Assembly: GCA_041392065.1 (NCBI GenBank)
Contig: JAWKMU010000001.1
Span: 62,001-126,000, forward strand
Direction: 5' to 3'
DNA: 64,000 nucleotides
Source: CAJQLB01 sp041392065
GTDB taxonomy: Bacteria > Bacteroidota > Bacteroidia > Flavobacteriales > Flavobacteriaceae
Below, in pieces: positions 1 to 8,403 of this stretch. Made by a program: the position numbers and the translations under genes. Below the pieces are notes generated by a model, which saw only the letters and a list, made by a program, of their open reading frames with translations, was not told the origin of the DNA and searched no databases. Each line of letters starts with the position of its first letter. Positions within the stretch are counted from its first letter, which is position 1.

Positions 1-737
1 TACACAGACATTATGTTGCAAATGCTATTACGATTGAAAATGGCGATTTAAACTCTATTTGTCAATTATCAAAAAAAAACAAAATAGCTGTCTATTTAGG
101 TGTTATTGAACGACCGCTAGATCGTGGTGGTCACAGTGTTTATGCTTCATTAGTTTATATTAACGAAAAAGGTGAGATAAAATCAGTACACCGAAAATTA
201 CAACCAACTTACGATGAACGCTTAACATGGTCTCCTGGAGATGGTAATGGTTTACAAGTACATTCCTTAAAACAATTTACTGTTGGTGGTTTAAACTGTT
301 GGGAAAATTGGATGCCTTTGCCACGAACTGCACTTTATGGCTTAGGCGAAAATTTACATATTGCCGTTTGGCCTGGAAGTGACCATAATACCAAAGATAT
401 TACTCGTTTTATTGCACGAGAATCAAGGTCGTTTGTGGTATCTGTTTCCAGTTTAATGAACAAGGATGACTTTCCAAAAAACACTCCACATTTAGACGAA
501 ATACTTAAAAATGCACCTAAAACTTTAGCTAATGGAGGCAGTTGCATTGCTGGACCTGATGGCGAATGGATTATAGAACCTGTTATTAATAAAGAAGGAC
601 TAATTATACAAACCATCGATTTTAATCGTGTGTATGAAGAGCGCCAAAATTTCGATCCAGTTGGACATTATTCACGTCCTGATGTCACAAAATTAAGTGT
701 AAATAGAACGCGTCAATCAACCACAGAATATTTCTAA
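1..737 (+). CDS. Carbon-nitrogen hydrolase, nitrilase branch (5' truncated by window edge)
   Basis: The reading frame is open from base 3, so the true start lies before the window and about 245 C-terminal residues are visible. They carry two of the three nitrilase catalytic residues: Lys in HRKLQPTYDERL and Cys in LNCWENWMP. The third, Glu, would lie upstream. The CWEN motif is typical of true nitrilases/cyanide hydratases rather than amidases, so the likely reaction is hydrolysis of an organic nitrile to an acid; the substrate cannot be told. The chain ends with short HYSRPD/RQSTTEYF-type sequence, as expected for a complete C-terminus. The ATG at 312 is internal, lying directly after the catalytic Cys, and is not the start. 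The downstream gene follows after 44 nt on the same strand. Confidence 0.85.
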   Translation, partial: HRHYVANAITIENGDLNSICQLSKKNKIAVYLGVIERPLDRGGHSVYASLVYINEKGEIKSVHRKLQPTYDERLTWSPGDGNGLQVHSLKQFTVGGLNCWENWMPLPRTALYGLGENLHIAVWPGSDHNTKDITRFIARESRSFVVSVSSLMNKDDFPKNTPHLDEILKNAPKTLANGGSCIAGPDGEWIIEPVINKEGLIIQTIDFNRVYEERQNFDPVGHYSRPDVTKLSVNRTRQSTTEYF

Positions 738-781
738 AACATGTCTACTAATATATTACCTTTGCCAAAAAATTAGTCATC

Positions 782-1657
782 ATGTCTAGACAGCAAGGAA
801 GTAGCGGAAAAGGAAAGTCTTCAGGTAGAAGTTTTAAAAATGTTAAGAATACTGCTTCAAGTAGAAGCAATAGTAATGCAAAAGGTAAAAGTTTTGCTAG
901 AGGAAATGCTCCTTTTAAAAAGAAGGTGACTACTCCAAAAGCGTCTAACACAAACGAAATACGTTTAAATAAATATATTTCCAATTCTGGTATTTGTTCA
1001 CGTCGCGAAGCAGATGAGCACATAGCCATTGGTTTAGTAACCGTTAATGGTAAAGTGGTAAACGAAATGGGTTATAAAGTAAAACTAGATGACGAAGTTC
1101 GTTATGATGGAGCACGCATTAGCCCAGAAAAAAAAGCCTATGTATTACTTAATAAGCCTAAAGGCTTTGCAACCACAACCAGCGAAGGTAAAGGAAGAAC
1201 TGTTATGGATTTAGTTGCTAATGCAACAAGTTCTCGAATTAAACCCATTGGAAGGTTAGGCAGAAACTCTACAGGGTTGTTGTTATTTACCAATGATGAA
1301 ACTATTCATGAAAAGTTTACCAATTCCAAAAATGGTGTTGCTCGTTTGTTTCACATTGAGCTGGATAAAAATTTAAAATTTGAAGATTTAAAGCAGATAA
1401 AAGAAGGCTTTAAAATAGATGGTAAAATTATTGCTGTTGAAGACATTAGCTATATTGATGACGCGCCAAAAAGTGAAATTGGTTTAAAGATTAAAAACAC
1501 AGGAAACACCATTATCAGAACCATTTTCGAGCATTTTAATTACGATTTAATTAAAGTAGATTGCGTCATGATTGCCAATTTGACTAAAAAAGATATACCT
1601 CGAGGTCATTGGAAACACCTCACAGAACAAGAGGTTAATAATTTGAAGATGCTTTAG
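782..1657 (+). CDS. RsuA/RluB-family pseudouridine synthase homologue with a degenerate active site
   Basis: 291 residues: a basic, Ser/Lys/Gly-rich N-terminal tail (about 1-55), an S4 RNA-binding domain (about 57-105, SGICSRREADEHI), then a pseudouridine synthase fold (VLLNKPKG at about 117). In this family the signature is GRLD, with Asp as the catalytic nucleophile. Here it reads PIGRLGRNSTGLLLFTND, so Gly160 (codon GGC at 1259) replaces Asp. The usual active-site Tyr of the K-x-Y motif is Phe190 (RLFHIEL), and the usual NRIVRRMFEH reads NTIIRTIFEH. The fold looks whole, so the protein may bind rRNA without modifying it. It could be a conserved pseudo-enzyme paralogue. Family assignment is firm; lack of activity is inferred. 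Confidence 0.85.
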   Translation: MSRQQGSSGKGKSSGRSFKNVKNTASSRSNSNAKGKSFARGNAPFKKKVTTPKASNTNEIRLNKYISNSGICSRREADEHIAIGLVTVNGKVVNEMGYKVKLDDEVRYDGARISPEKKAYVLLNKPKGFATTTSEGKGRTVMDLVANATSSRIKPIGRLGRNSTGLLLFTNDETIHEKFTNSKNGVARLFHIELDKNLKFEDLKQIKEGFKIDGKIIAVEDISYIDDAPKSEIGLKIKNTGNTIIRTIFEHFNYDLIKVDCVMIANLTKKDIPRGHWKHLTEQEVNNLKML

Positions 1658-1671
1658 GGGTTTTTAATCAT

Positions 1672-1715
1672 AAAAAAGAAGCAAAACAAAATGTTGGCAT
1701 AATTGTTTTGCTTCT
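1672..1715 (-). terminator. Rho-independent terminator of the T9SS protein gene
   Basis: A 13-bp perfect stem (1677-1689 with 1703-1715) has a 13-nt loop. On the minus strand it is followed by a T-run (the A-run at 1672-1677 as written). No T-run follows on the plus strand, so it mainly serves the minus-strand gene ending at 1746. Confidence 0.75.
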
Positions 1716-1745
1716 GTAGACCTATTATTTAAACCCTAAGTAATC

Positions 1746-3191
1746 CTAATTTACAATTAGCTTTAAACTTTTTGTTCCTTTTGTGGTATTGAGAAATGCA
1801 ATATAAATCCCTTTCTGTAAATGTTCAAATTGTAAAATTTGTTCAGATTCAGGCCATATTTTATTTATATGCTTTACTCTTTGACCCAATAAGTTATATA
1901 AATCAAGTGATGCTGATTCATTCAAATTTTTAATTTTAAGCATGTTGCCACTAATCATTTGCATACTTGTATCTTGGAATAAAAAGGCATCATTGCTTAG
2001 CGTGTCTGAGCCATAAATATTAAAAAACTGATTAGGGTGAAACATCTCTGTTTGTCTTTGAAAAACCCTCAAAATATAGGACTGGTTTGGGGTTAATCCA
2101 CTAACTTCCTCATAGCCTCCAAAACAATCTACCTCATTGCCTTGACAAGAATCATATATTGAAAAAAAGTTGAAAGGGTAGCTTTCAAAAATTAGATATG
2201 TGTTGTTAGGCATTGTAAACTCAAACCAAACATCTACAAAATCATCTTGTGACAATCCAACACAACTTTCTTCAAAATTTATTAGAGATCCAAAAGTATT
2301 AAAAGCTACCATTTGAGATGTTGTTGTAATTGTTGGTAAAACCTCTGCGTTAGCGCATTCATCGTTTGTAGCTCTCTCGTAAACTCTTAAATTCATTATT
2401 TGGAAAGGATTTTCGAAGAGAGTTTGTTCGGTATTAAAAAATCTAATTAAATAGGTGTTTCCTTGTACTAAATTATCTATTAATTTAAATGCGTCCAATG
2501 AGCTTTCCGAAGCATTGCAAAACATTTCATTACCATTGCAAGCATCATAAACTGCGATTCCATTGCCACCTGGAGTATCAATAAATAAATTTCCTGTAAT
2601 TGGCATTGTAAGTTGCCACCAAGCATCTAAAATATCATCTTCTATTACACCAGAACAGGTTTCTTCCAAATTTTTTGAAGCTCCAGCCAGTTGAAATTGA
2701 ATTTCAGTATTACTTGAGGTTAATGTTGGTAATACATCTGCATTTGAGCAATCATCATTGGCAATTTTATCATAACTGTTTATATAAAAATATGGTCTTG
2801 TGTTTCCTTGTGATTGTGATCTAAAAACCCTTAGTTTATAAGTTTGTCCACCTACTAAATCTGTTAAAAGCTTATTTTTATTAAAACAATACAGCTGTGC
2901 GCCACCACAAACATCATATAGTTCTGCATTGTTGTTTATAGTTACATTTATATACAAGTTACTATTTGTTGGCATTGTAAATTCATACCAATAATTAGTG
3001 TAATTATCAATATCTGTTGCATCGCAACCATTTTGACTTGTATAAGAAACACCTGTTAAATCTAAATTAACTTGTTGCTCTGTAGTTGTTATGGTTAATG
3101 TTTCTGCATTTGCACAAGTATCATTTGCTTGTTGTGAATAAGAGATATAACTCAATATAGTTAAAAGAGTTGAAAGTAGTTTTGTTTTCAT
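1746..3191 (-). CDS. Secreted protein with three repeats and a type IX secretion sorting domain
   Basis: 481 residues. An N-terminal signal peptide (MKTKLLSTLLTILSYISYSQ) is followed by three repeats of roughly 125 residues, each opening with a motif like NDTCANAETL, NDDCSNADVLP or NDECANAEVLP. Each continues with a W-(F/W)-x-(F/L)-TMP motif and a closing Tyr/Leu-Arg-V-F segment, suggesting beta-sandwich domains. Paired cysteines recur in each repeat. The last 75 residues (SLDLYNLLGQRV, then KGIYIAFL and KSLKLIVN) are a T9SS type A C-terminal sorting signal, so the protein is expected to cross the outer membrane and be cell-surface bound or released. The ligand is unknown. It is a single gene with its own terminator. 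Confidence 0.85.
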   Translation of the reverse strand: MKTKLLSTLLTILSYISYSQQANDTCANAETLTITTTEQQVNLDLTGVSYTSQNGCDATDIDNYTNYWYEFTMPTNSNLYINVTINNNAELYDVCGGAQLYCFNKNKLLTDLVGGQTYKLRVFRSQSQGNTRPYFYINSYDKIANDDCSNADVLPTLTSSNTEIQFQLAGASKNLEETCSGVIEDDILDAWWQLTMPITGNLFIDTPGGNGIAVYDACNGNEMFCNASESSLDAFKLIDNLVQGNTYLIRFFNTEQTLFENPFQIMNLRVYERATNDECANAEVLPTITTTSQMVAFNTFGSLINFEESCVGLSQDDFVDVWFEFTMPNNTYLIFESYPFNFFSIYDSCQGNEVDCFGGYEEVSGLTPNQSYILRVFQRQTEMFHPNQFFNIYGSDTLSNDAFLFQDTSMQMISGNMLKIKNLNESASLDLYNLLGQRVKHINKIWPESEQILQFEHLQKGIYIAFLNTTKGTKSLKLIVN

Positions 3192-3340
3192 ATTATAGGG
3201 TTTTATTTACAAGCAATTATTTGGTGCTTGTACACTCAAATTCAATACTTGTTGATTAATAGCAATATGAATTTATGCCTTAAATTTTAGGTGCAAGATT
3301 TTTTTTAGTAAGCAGCTTTAATTTTTTAGTGAATGAATTC

Positions 3341-4027
3341 TTAAGATTCAAAAACTTGTTTCACAACTTCCTTATGAGCTTTGCTTAAAGGAATTTCTGT
3401 GTCATTAATTAAGACACTTTTTTGAGAAATTGATGCGATTTTTGAAACATTTACAATAAAAGATCTGTGTGTTTTAATAAATAAATCTGGGTTTAATTTA
3501 GATTCTATAAACTTCAAAGTTTTAGGTACTAAATATTGAGTCTTTTTTGTAATGATATAGCAATAGTTGTCAAATGCTTTTAAATACAAAATTTGCGACT
3601 GCTTTACTTTATGGCTCAGATTATTAGATGTAAAAACCAAAACATCCTGCTCCTGTTGGCAATAGTTATTCCAAGCCACTTCAATATTACTACGTAAACT
3701 GGCTTCAGTAAATGGTTTTACAATGTAACCCAAAGGCTTTGTTCGTTTAACCTCTTCAATAGTTTTTGGGTCAGTTTGAGATGTAAGGTATAAGTACGGA
3801 ACATCAATATCATCTAATTGTAACGCTACATCTATTCCTGTTGCTTTACCTTCTAATTGAATATCTATTAAAACTAAATCTGGTTGTAACAGTTTTACTT
3901 CTTTTAAAGCATCTTTTGCATTGTCTGAATCTCCACAAACGTTATAGCCTTGTTTTAATAACATGGTTTCAATGGTTGAAGCTATAAGTGGCTCGTCTTC
4001 AATAATATAAACACGAAGTGGGTTCAA
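3341..4027 (-). CDS. LytTR-family response regulator
   Basis: 228 residues: an N-terminal receiver domain (about 4-120) with the acidic pair in YIIEDEP, phospho-acceptor Asp in DLVLIDIQLEG, and the Lys of YIVKPF, then a C-terminal LytTR DNA-binding domain (about 130-225; ILYLKAFDNYCYI, FIKTHRSFIVNVSKI). The first codon of the best-fitting N-terminus (NPLRVYIIEDEP) is TTG at 4027; no in-frame ATG lies between it and the upstream kinase gene. It starts 22 nt after the kinase stop, so the two are one two-component unit transcribed together. Target genes are not evident. Confidence 0.85.
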   Translation of the reverse strand: MNPLRVYIIEDEPLIASTIETMLLKQGYNVCGDSDNAKDALKEVKLLQPDLVLIDIQLEGKATGIDVALQLDDIDVPYLYLTSQTDPKTIEEVKRTKPLGYIVKPFTEASLRSNIEVAWNNYCQQEQDVLVFTSNNLSHKVKQSQILYLKAFDNYCYIITKKTQYLVPKTLKFIESKLNPDLFIKTHRSFIVNVSKIASISQKSVLINDTEIPLSKAHKEVVKQVFES

Positions 4028-4049
4028 TATAGAAATCTTTACAGTAAAA

Positions 4050-5831
4050 CTACGAAAGAATATTGAATTTATTAATGGTTAAAACAGCTTCTGTGCCTTC
4101 ATTAGGTTTAGAAATATATTCAAGTGTAGCTTTAAGTTTTTTTGATAAGGCTTTCATAAGTTTTATGCCAAAAGAAGTACTTTTTATATCACCTTCAAAT
4201 CCTTTTCCGTTATCTTTTACTTTTAAAATTAAGCTTTTGTTTTCTTTAGTAAAATTAATGTGCAGCTTACTTTTTTCGGTTACTTCATTAAAAGCATGTT
4301 TTAAAGTATTAATTATCAATTCATTTAAGATCAATCCAACAGGTGTAATAGTTTCTATATCCAATATATAAGATTCTACATTTAAATTATATTGAATAGG
4401 TTTTGATGTAAATTGATGACTTTCAAAAATATCTTTAACCAAATCATTAAAATATTCTGTTGTATTGATACCAACCAATTCTTCTTTATTGTATAATTTT
4501 TGATGAATCAAAACCATAGAGCGCACTCTGTTTTCGGCTTCTTTAATGGCTATTTTAGCTTCTTTATCTTCTACATTTTCTGATTGTAAATACAGAAGGC
4601 TTGAAACAATTTGAAAGCTGTTTTTTACACGATGATGAATTTCTCGTAACAGCACATTTTTTTCGTCTAATGTGGCTTCCAATAATTTTTTATGTTTTGC
4701 AAGCTTGATATTTTTTTGTCTATTCTTTATTCCAAAAAACCCTAAAAGTCCAGCAATAATTAAACCTGCCAAAGCTAAATAAAGGTACAAACGCTTTTGC
4801 TGTTCTTTCTTTTCTGTTTCTAACTGGAGTAATTTAAGTTGAGCATCTTTTTTTTCGGTTTCATATTTAGTTTCCATATCCAAAACCACTTGATCGCGCT
4901 GTTTCTCCTTTATTTCTTCAAATACCTCAATATATTTGTCTCTATACTCTAATGCTTCTTTGTGTTTTCCTGTAAATGCTAAATAATCTGCTATGTTTCT
5001 ATAAAACAGGCTTTTGTCTCTTAAGCCGTAGTCGCCTTCGTTTACAGCTTTTATAGCTCGTGCTAAAGCTTCTTTCATGTTACTACTATCTTTTGCCTTT
5101 GCTTTAGCATGAAGCAAAAAATATAAATTTAAATCTGCTCCAGTATTTTCTGGTGTTCGTTCTGTTGCTTTATAAAGTATAGCTATTGCTTCTTTAAATC
5201 GTTCTTGTTTAACATATAAATAGCCTAAATTTCCATAGGTTGCATAGTCCATTTCTTTTGCCAAAGGAATATCTATGCTTTGTTTCATATATGTTTCAGC
5301 CAATTCAAAATTGTTTAGTGAAGAATGAACAGAGCCTAAATTAATTAAACACTTCTTTATGAGTAAAGAATCTTTAAGTTCTTTTGCTTGTTCTAATGAT
5401 AAATCATAATATTTTTTAGCATTCTCGTAACTATCAGTAGTATGAAACATAATACCCAAAGTATGATATATAGATGCTAAATAATCTAATTGATGTGTTT
5501 CACAAAGTTCTATAGCTTCAAAATAATATTTGCTTGCTAAATCAATATTTCCAGTAACAATCTCATGGTAAAGGCCAAAGGATTCTTTAGCCAATACTTC
5601 ACCTAAATAATAATCGTTTTTTTGTGAAAGTTCTTCAGCTTTCTTAGATAATACAAGCGAACTGTCATTATTTTTTATTGTGTATTCCCATGCATTGTCA
5701 ACAAGTTCTTGTACTTGTTTTTTAAGAGGAACATTTGTGTTGTTCTGAGCAAAAAAAATAGTAGATATACCAAAAAAAACAGTAAAAACTATAGATTGTA
5801 TTTTAATTTCAATTTTTTTTGGTTTGAGCAT
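4050..5831 (-). CDS. TPR-containing sensor histidine kinase (HisKA_2 type)
   Basis: About 593 residues from the ATG at 5831 (MLKPKKIEIK); the longer frame to 5849 would need a TTG start. A hydrophobic N-terminal signal/anchor is followed by a periplasmic array of tetratricopeptide repeats (about 30-330), a coiled coil, one membrane segment (YLYLALAGLIIAGLLGFFG, about 350), then a HisKA_2 dimerisation domain with the phospho-acceptor in LREIHHRVKNSFQIVSSLL and a HATPase domain (NELIINTLKHAF, DNGKGF, FGIKLM). This layout is common in Bacteroidota, where such kinases feed LytTR regulators; the regulator is encoded 22 nt downstream. The signal sensed by the TPRs is unknown. Confidence 0.88.
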   Translation of the reverse strand: MLKPKKIEIKIQSIVFTVFFGISTIFFAQNNTNVPLKKQVQELVDNAWEYTIKNNDSSLVLSKKAEELSQKNDYYLGEVLAKESFGLYHEIVTGNIDLASKYYFEAIELCETHQLDYLASIYHTLGIMFHTTDSYENAKKYYDLSLEQAKELKDSLLIKKCLINLGSVHSSLNNFELAETYMKQSIDIPLAKEMDYATYGNLGYLYVKQERFKEAIAILYKATERTPENTGADLNLYFLLHAKAKAKDSSNMKEALARAIKAVNEGDYGLRDKSLFYRNIADYLAFTGKHKEALEYRDKYIEVFEEIKEKQRDQVVLDMETKYETEKKDAQLKLLQLETEKKEQQKRLYLYLALAGLIIAGLLGFFGIKNRQKNIKLAKHKKLLEATLDEKNVLLREIHHRVKNSFQIVSSLLYLQSENVEDKEAKIAIKEAENRVRSMVLIHQKLYNKEELVGINTTEYFNDLVKDIFESHQFTSKPIQYNLNVESYILDIETITPVGLILNELIINTLKHAFNEVTEKSKLHINFTKENKSLILKVKDNGKGFEGDIKSTSFGIKLMKALSKKLKATLEYISKPNEGTEAVLTINKFNILS

Positions 5832-5931
5832 AGAACTGCAAATTATCAATTTAAACTTAATCCAGTTAAAACTTTAACCGTTTCAGTTTTGGTGTAAACG
5901 AAGTTAGGTGTTTTTTCCTAGAAAGACAAGA

Positions 5932-8130
5932 TTACCGTCTTTGCTCTCCAGGATGATACCTTGACTCTGCTCGTTTTTCAACATCTTCTTTATAGTATGC
6001 AACATCTTTAAACTCACCATCTGCATAACGTTGTGCTTGGTCATTAAAATGAGGTGAGTTTGGGTCGCCACTTTGCCCTCCAGCTAACATAGTTTTAGCT
6101 TTTACTTTATCTCCAAACTCAACTACAGCAACAAAACTATTACCAGAGGTTCCATATTGTCGTTTGGTGTTTTCTCCAAATCGTGTTCCATACGATGCTA
6201 AAGCGCCCCAATTCCCTGAAGCCATTCCTATTGGAATGCTTGGTTTTGTATCATCAAACTCCTGAAAAATGTCGCCATTGTTTCGTTGGTATCTGTTAAA
6301 TTCTCCCCAAGGTGTTTGCCATGAGCCAAAATCTTCAGTTAATTTTTCAATAGCTGTTTGAAACACTTCCAGTCTTTCTTCAGTTGCTGAAGTTTTGCTC
6401 ATATAATCAAATTGTCCTAAACGAGTAATACGTTTATTGCCTTCAACTGTAGGAATTTTATCTGAAGCGAAATAAGCATTCAAGTAAAATTGTGCCAACG
6501 TCATACCAACTGAATTTTCAGACACTCTAAAGTCCCAGTCTTTTAATAGAGCAATAGCGTCTTTAGCTTCTTGAGTTTTAACAGCTGATTTTTCAGCTGC
6601 ATCTAACAAACCACTAATCAATAAATCTGCTCCTGGTAAGTAGGTGTCATAAGCCAACTCAATCAATGAATCTAAAGTTAAATTTTCTGCTTTGGTTAAT
6701 AAAGGTATTGCATGCATGCCTCTAAAATTCTCAGGGAAAGAGGTCATGTATTCAGGATAGTCTTCACGTTTTGGGCTATATTCTGCTGCACTTGTAAAAG
6801 GTGTAGAATTGCAATTTTGTATCCATCCATTTGGTGGATTTAGTACCAAAATATTATCTTCTAATGGATGCAGACCATTCCAATCGGTTTCAGGATTGCT
6901 TCCGTCAACTGGTTTTGTATAGTCGTATTTTACATTTCGTTTCGGGATGAAATTACCATGATAGTAGGCAATAGTACCATCTGCATCAGCATAAACAGTG
7001 TTGTTTGAGGAGTTGGTTCTAATATCCATCATCTCATAAAATTCTTTATGATTTGACTTTTTGGTTCTAGTAAACGACTGCTCAAGGGCTTTAACTGGAC
7101 TCCACATTAAGGCTGTTGCAACCCATTTACCATCATTGGTATGAGTAATTGGTCCATGATGTGTACGATACATCATAAAGGTTTTGTCTTTTAAACCTTC
7201 TTCACTTTTATAACTTAAAGTGACTTCCATAGAATCTACAGGACGCAATTCTTCACCATATTGATAAGATATTTTTGTACCATCTTTAACAATGGTTTCT
7301 TCAAACTCATCAATAATATCTGTTCCTGTTGAAGTGTGCATCCAACCAGTTTTTTCATTAAAACCTTGATACACAAAAAATTGTCCCCAAGTTACAGCGC
7401 CATAAGCGTTTAAGCCTTCTTCACTTACTACATGTACTTCACCACGAAAAAAGAATGATGTATGAGGATTAATAAGCAACATAGCATCACCTGATTTTGT
7501 TTTGCTTCCTGCAATTGCAAAACCATTTGAGCCTCTTGGTTCATCATCTTTTAATCGAATCAATCCATCATTTACAGCAACTCGGTTGTCAGTTGATTTG
7601 TCGTAAAAATCTTTTATATTTCTTGTTGAAACTCTTTCTATATCTCCACCAATAGAGCCTTCGCTAAAATACATTGGCATCCAAGGCTCAAAATGGGTGA
7701 GTAATTTTGGTTGTACTTCAGGATGTGTTTTAAGATAATAATTTACACCATCTGCAAAGGCAACGCAAAGTTCTTTCAACCATTCAGGACTATTGTTATA
7801 GTTTTCAATGGCTTCTTCTTTGGTCATGTATAATCTGGCTCTTAGGTCACTATATAAAGATTCTTCACCTTCAACTTCTGCAAGTCGTCCAATAGCCCAA
7901 ATATAATTGCGTTCTACACGATTAAAATCATCTTCACATTGTGCATATAATAATCCAAAGACAGCATCAGCATCAGTTTTTCCATAAATGTGTGGTACAC
8001 CAAAATCGTCTCTAATGATTTCAGTATTTTCGGAACGCTTTTGCCAACGTTGTTCTTCTTCAGTGAGTTTATTGTTGTTTTTACAGCTTACAAAAGCGAT
8101 AATACATAGGAAAAAGAGTAAACGATTCAT
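5932..8130 (-). CDS. Penicillin acylase family (Ntn-hydrolase) lipoprotein
   Basis: 732 residues. The N-terminus MNRLLFFLCIIAFVSC is a lipoprotein signal with Cys16 as lipidation site. The mature part matches the penicillin G acylase/AHL acylase family: an alpha-subunit region (about 35-195), then the autocatalytic cleavage site with nucleophile Ser201 in PRGSNGFAIAG, and a long beta-subunit containing NPHTSFFF-type and NWGALASYGTRFG segments. Members cleave amide bonds between acyl chains and amines, including beta-lactams and acyl-homoserine lactones; the substrate here cannot be inferred. It is likely periplasmic and membrane-tethered. It stands alone, with 270 nt of divergent upstream space shared with hppA. 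Confidence 0.85.
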   Translation of the reverse strand: MNRLLFFLCIIAFVSCKNNNKLTEEEQRWQKRSENTEIIRDDFGVPHIYGKTDADAVFGLLYAQCEDDFNRVERNYIWAIGRLAEVEGEESLYSDLRARLYMTKEEAIENYNNSPEWLKELCVAFADGVNYYLKTHPEVQPKLLTHFEPWMPMYFSEGSIGGDIERVSTRNIKDFYDKSTDNRVAVNDGLIRLKDDEPRGSNGFAIAGSKTKSGDAMLLINPHTSFFFRGEVHVVSEEGLNAYGAVTWGQFFVYQGFNEKTGWMHTSTGTDIIDEFEETIVKDGTKISYQYGEELRPVDSMEVTLSYKSEEGLKDKTFMMYRTHHGPITHTNDGKWVATALMWSPVKALEQSFTRTKKSNHKEFYEMMDIRTNSSNNTVYADADGTIAYYHGNFIPKRNVKYDYTKPVDGSNPETDWNGLHPLEDNILVLNPPNGWIQNCNSTPFTSAAEYSPKREDYPEYMTSFPENFRGMHAIPLLTKAENLTLDSLIELAYDTYLPGADLLISGLLDAAEKSAVKTQEAKDAIALLKDWDFRVSENSVGMTLAQFYLNAYFASDKIPTVEGNKRITRLGQFDYMSKTSATEERLEVFQTAIEKLTEDFGSWQTPWGEFNRYQRNNGDIFQEFDDTKPSIPIGMASGNWGALASYGTRFGENTKRQYGTSGNSFVAVVEFGDKVKAKTMLAGGQSGDPNSPHFNDQAQRYADGEFKDVAYYKEDVEKRAESRYHPGEQRR

Positions 8131-8344
8131 AATGATGATTTTTTGTTGGTTTTAGAATGTTAAATGTAAAGATTTTGAGAGCAAACTAAGATAATTTAAA
8201 TTTTTAGAAATTCAACCATATAAATTGTTGCTCAAAGTTAAAAGGTTGTGTATTTTTGCAGCCCTTAAAAAATTAACAACTGCTGGATTGTAGTAATTAA
8301 TATATTGAGTTGAAATTTGTAGAATATAACTGTAATAATATGGT

Positions 8345-8375
8345 TTTTCTATTAACTTTCATTTTACTACTTTTG
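8345..8375 (+). promoter_or_regulatory. Likely Bacteroidota-type promoter of hppA
   Basis: A perfect -7 box TActTTTG (8368-8375; consensus TAnnTTTG) lies 19 nt after a -33-like TTTT (8345-8348; consensus TTTG). Transcription would start near 8381, about 23 nt before the hppA ATG. The rest of the gap 8131-8403 shows nothing clear. Confidence 0.55.
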
Positions 8376-8403
8376 CGCAGCTAAATAAACAAAACCAAAC
8401 AAT

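Noticed and set aside
748..1029. Hydrophobic frame opposite the pseudouridine synthase gene
   Set aside because: It is the antisense of the Lys/Ser-rich N-terminal region; its Leu/Phe runs simply mirror AAA/AAG codons.
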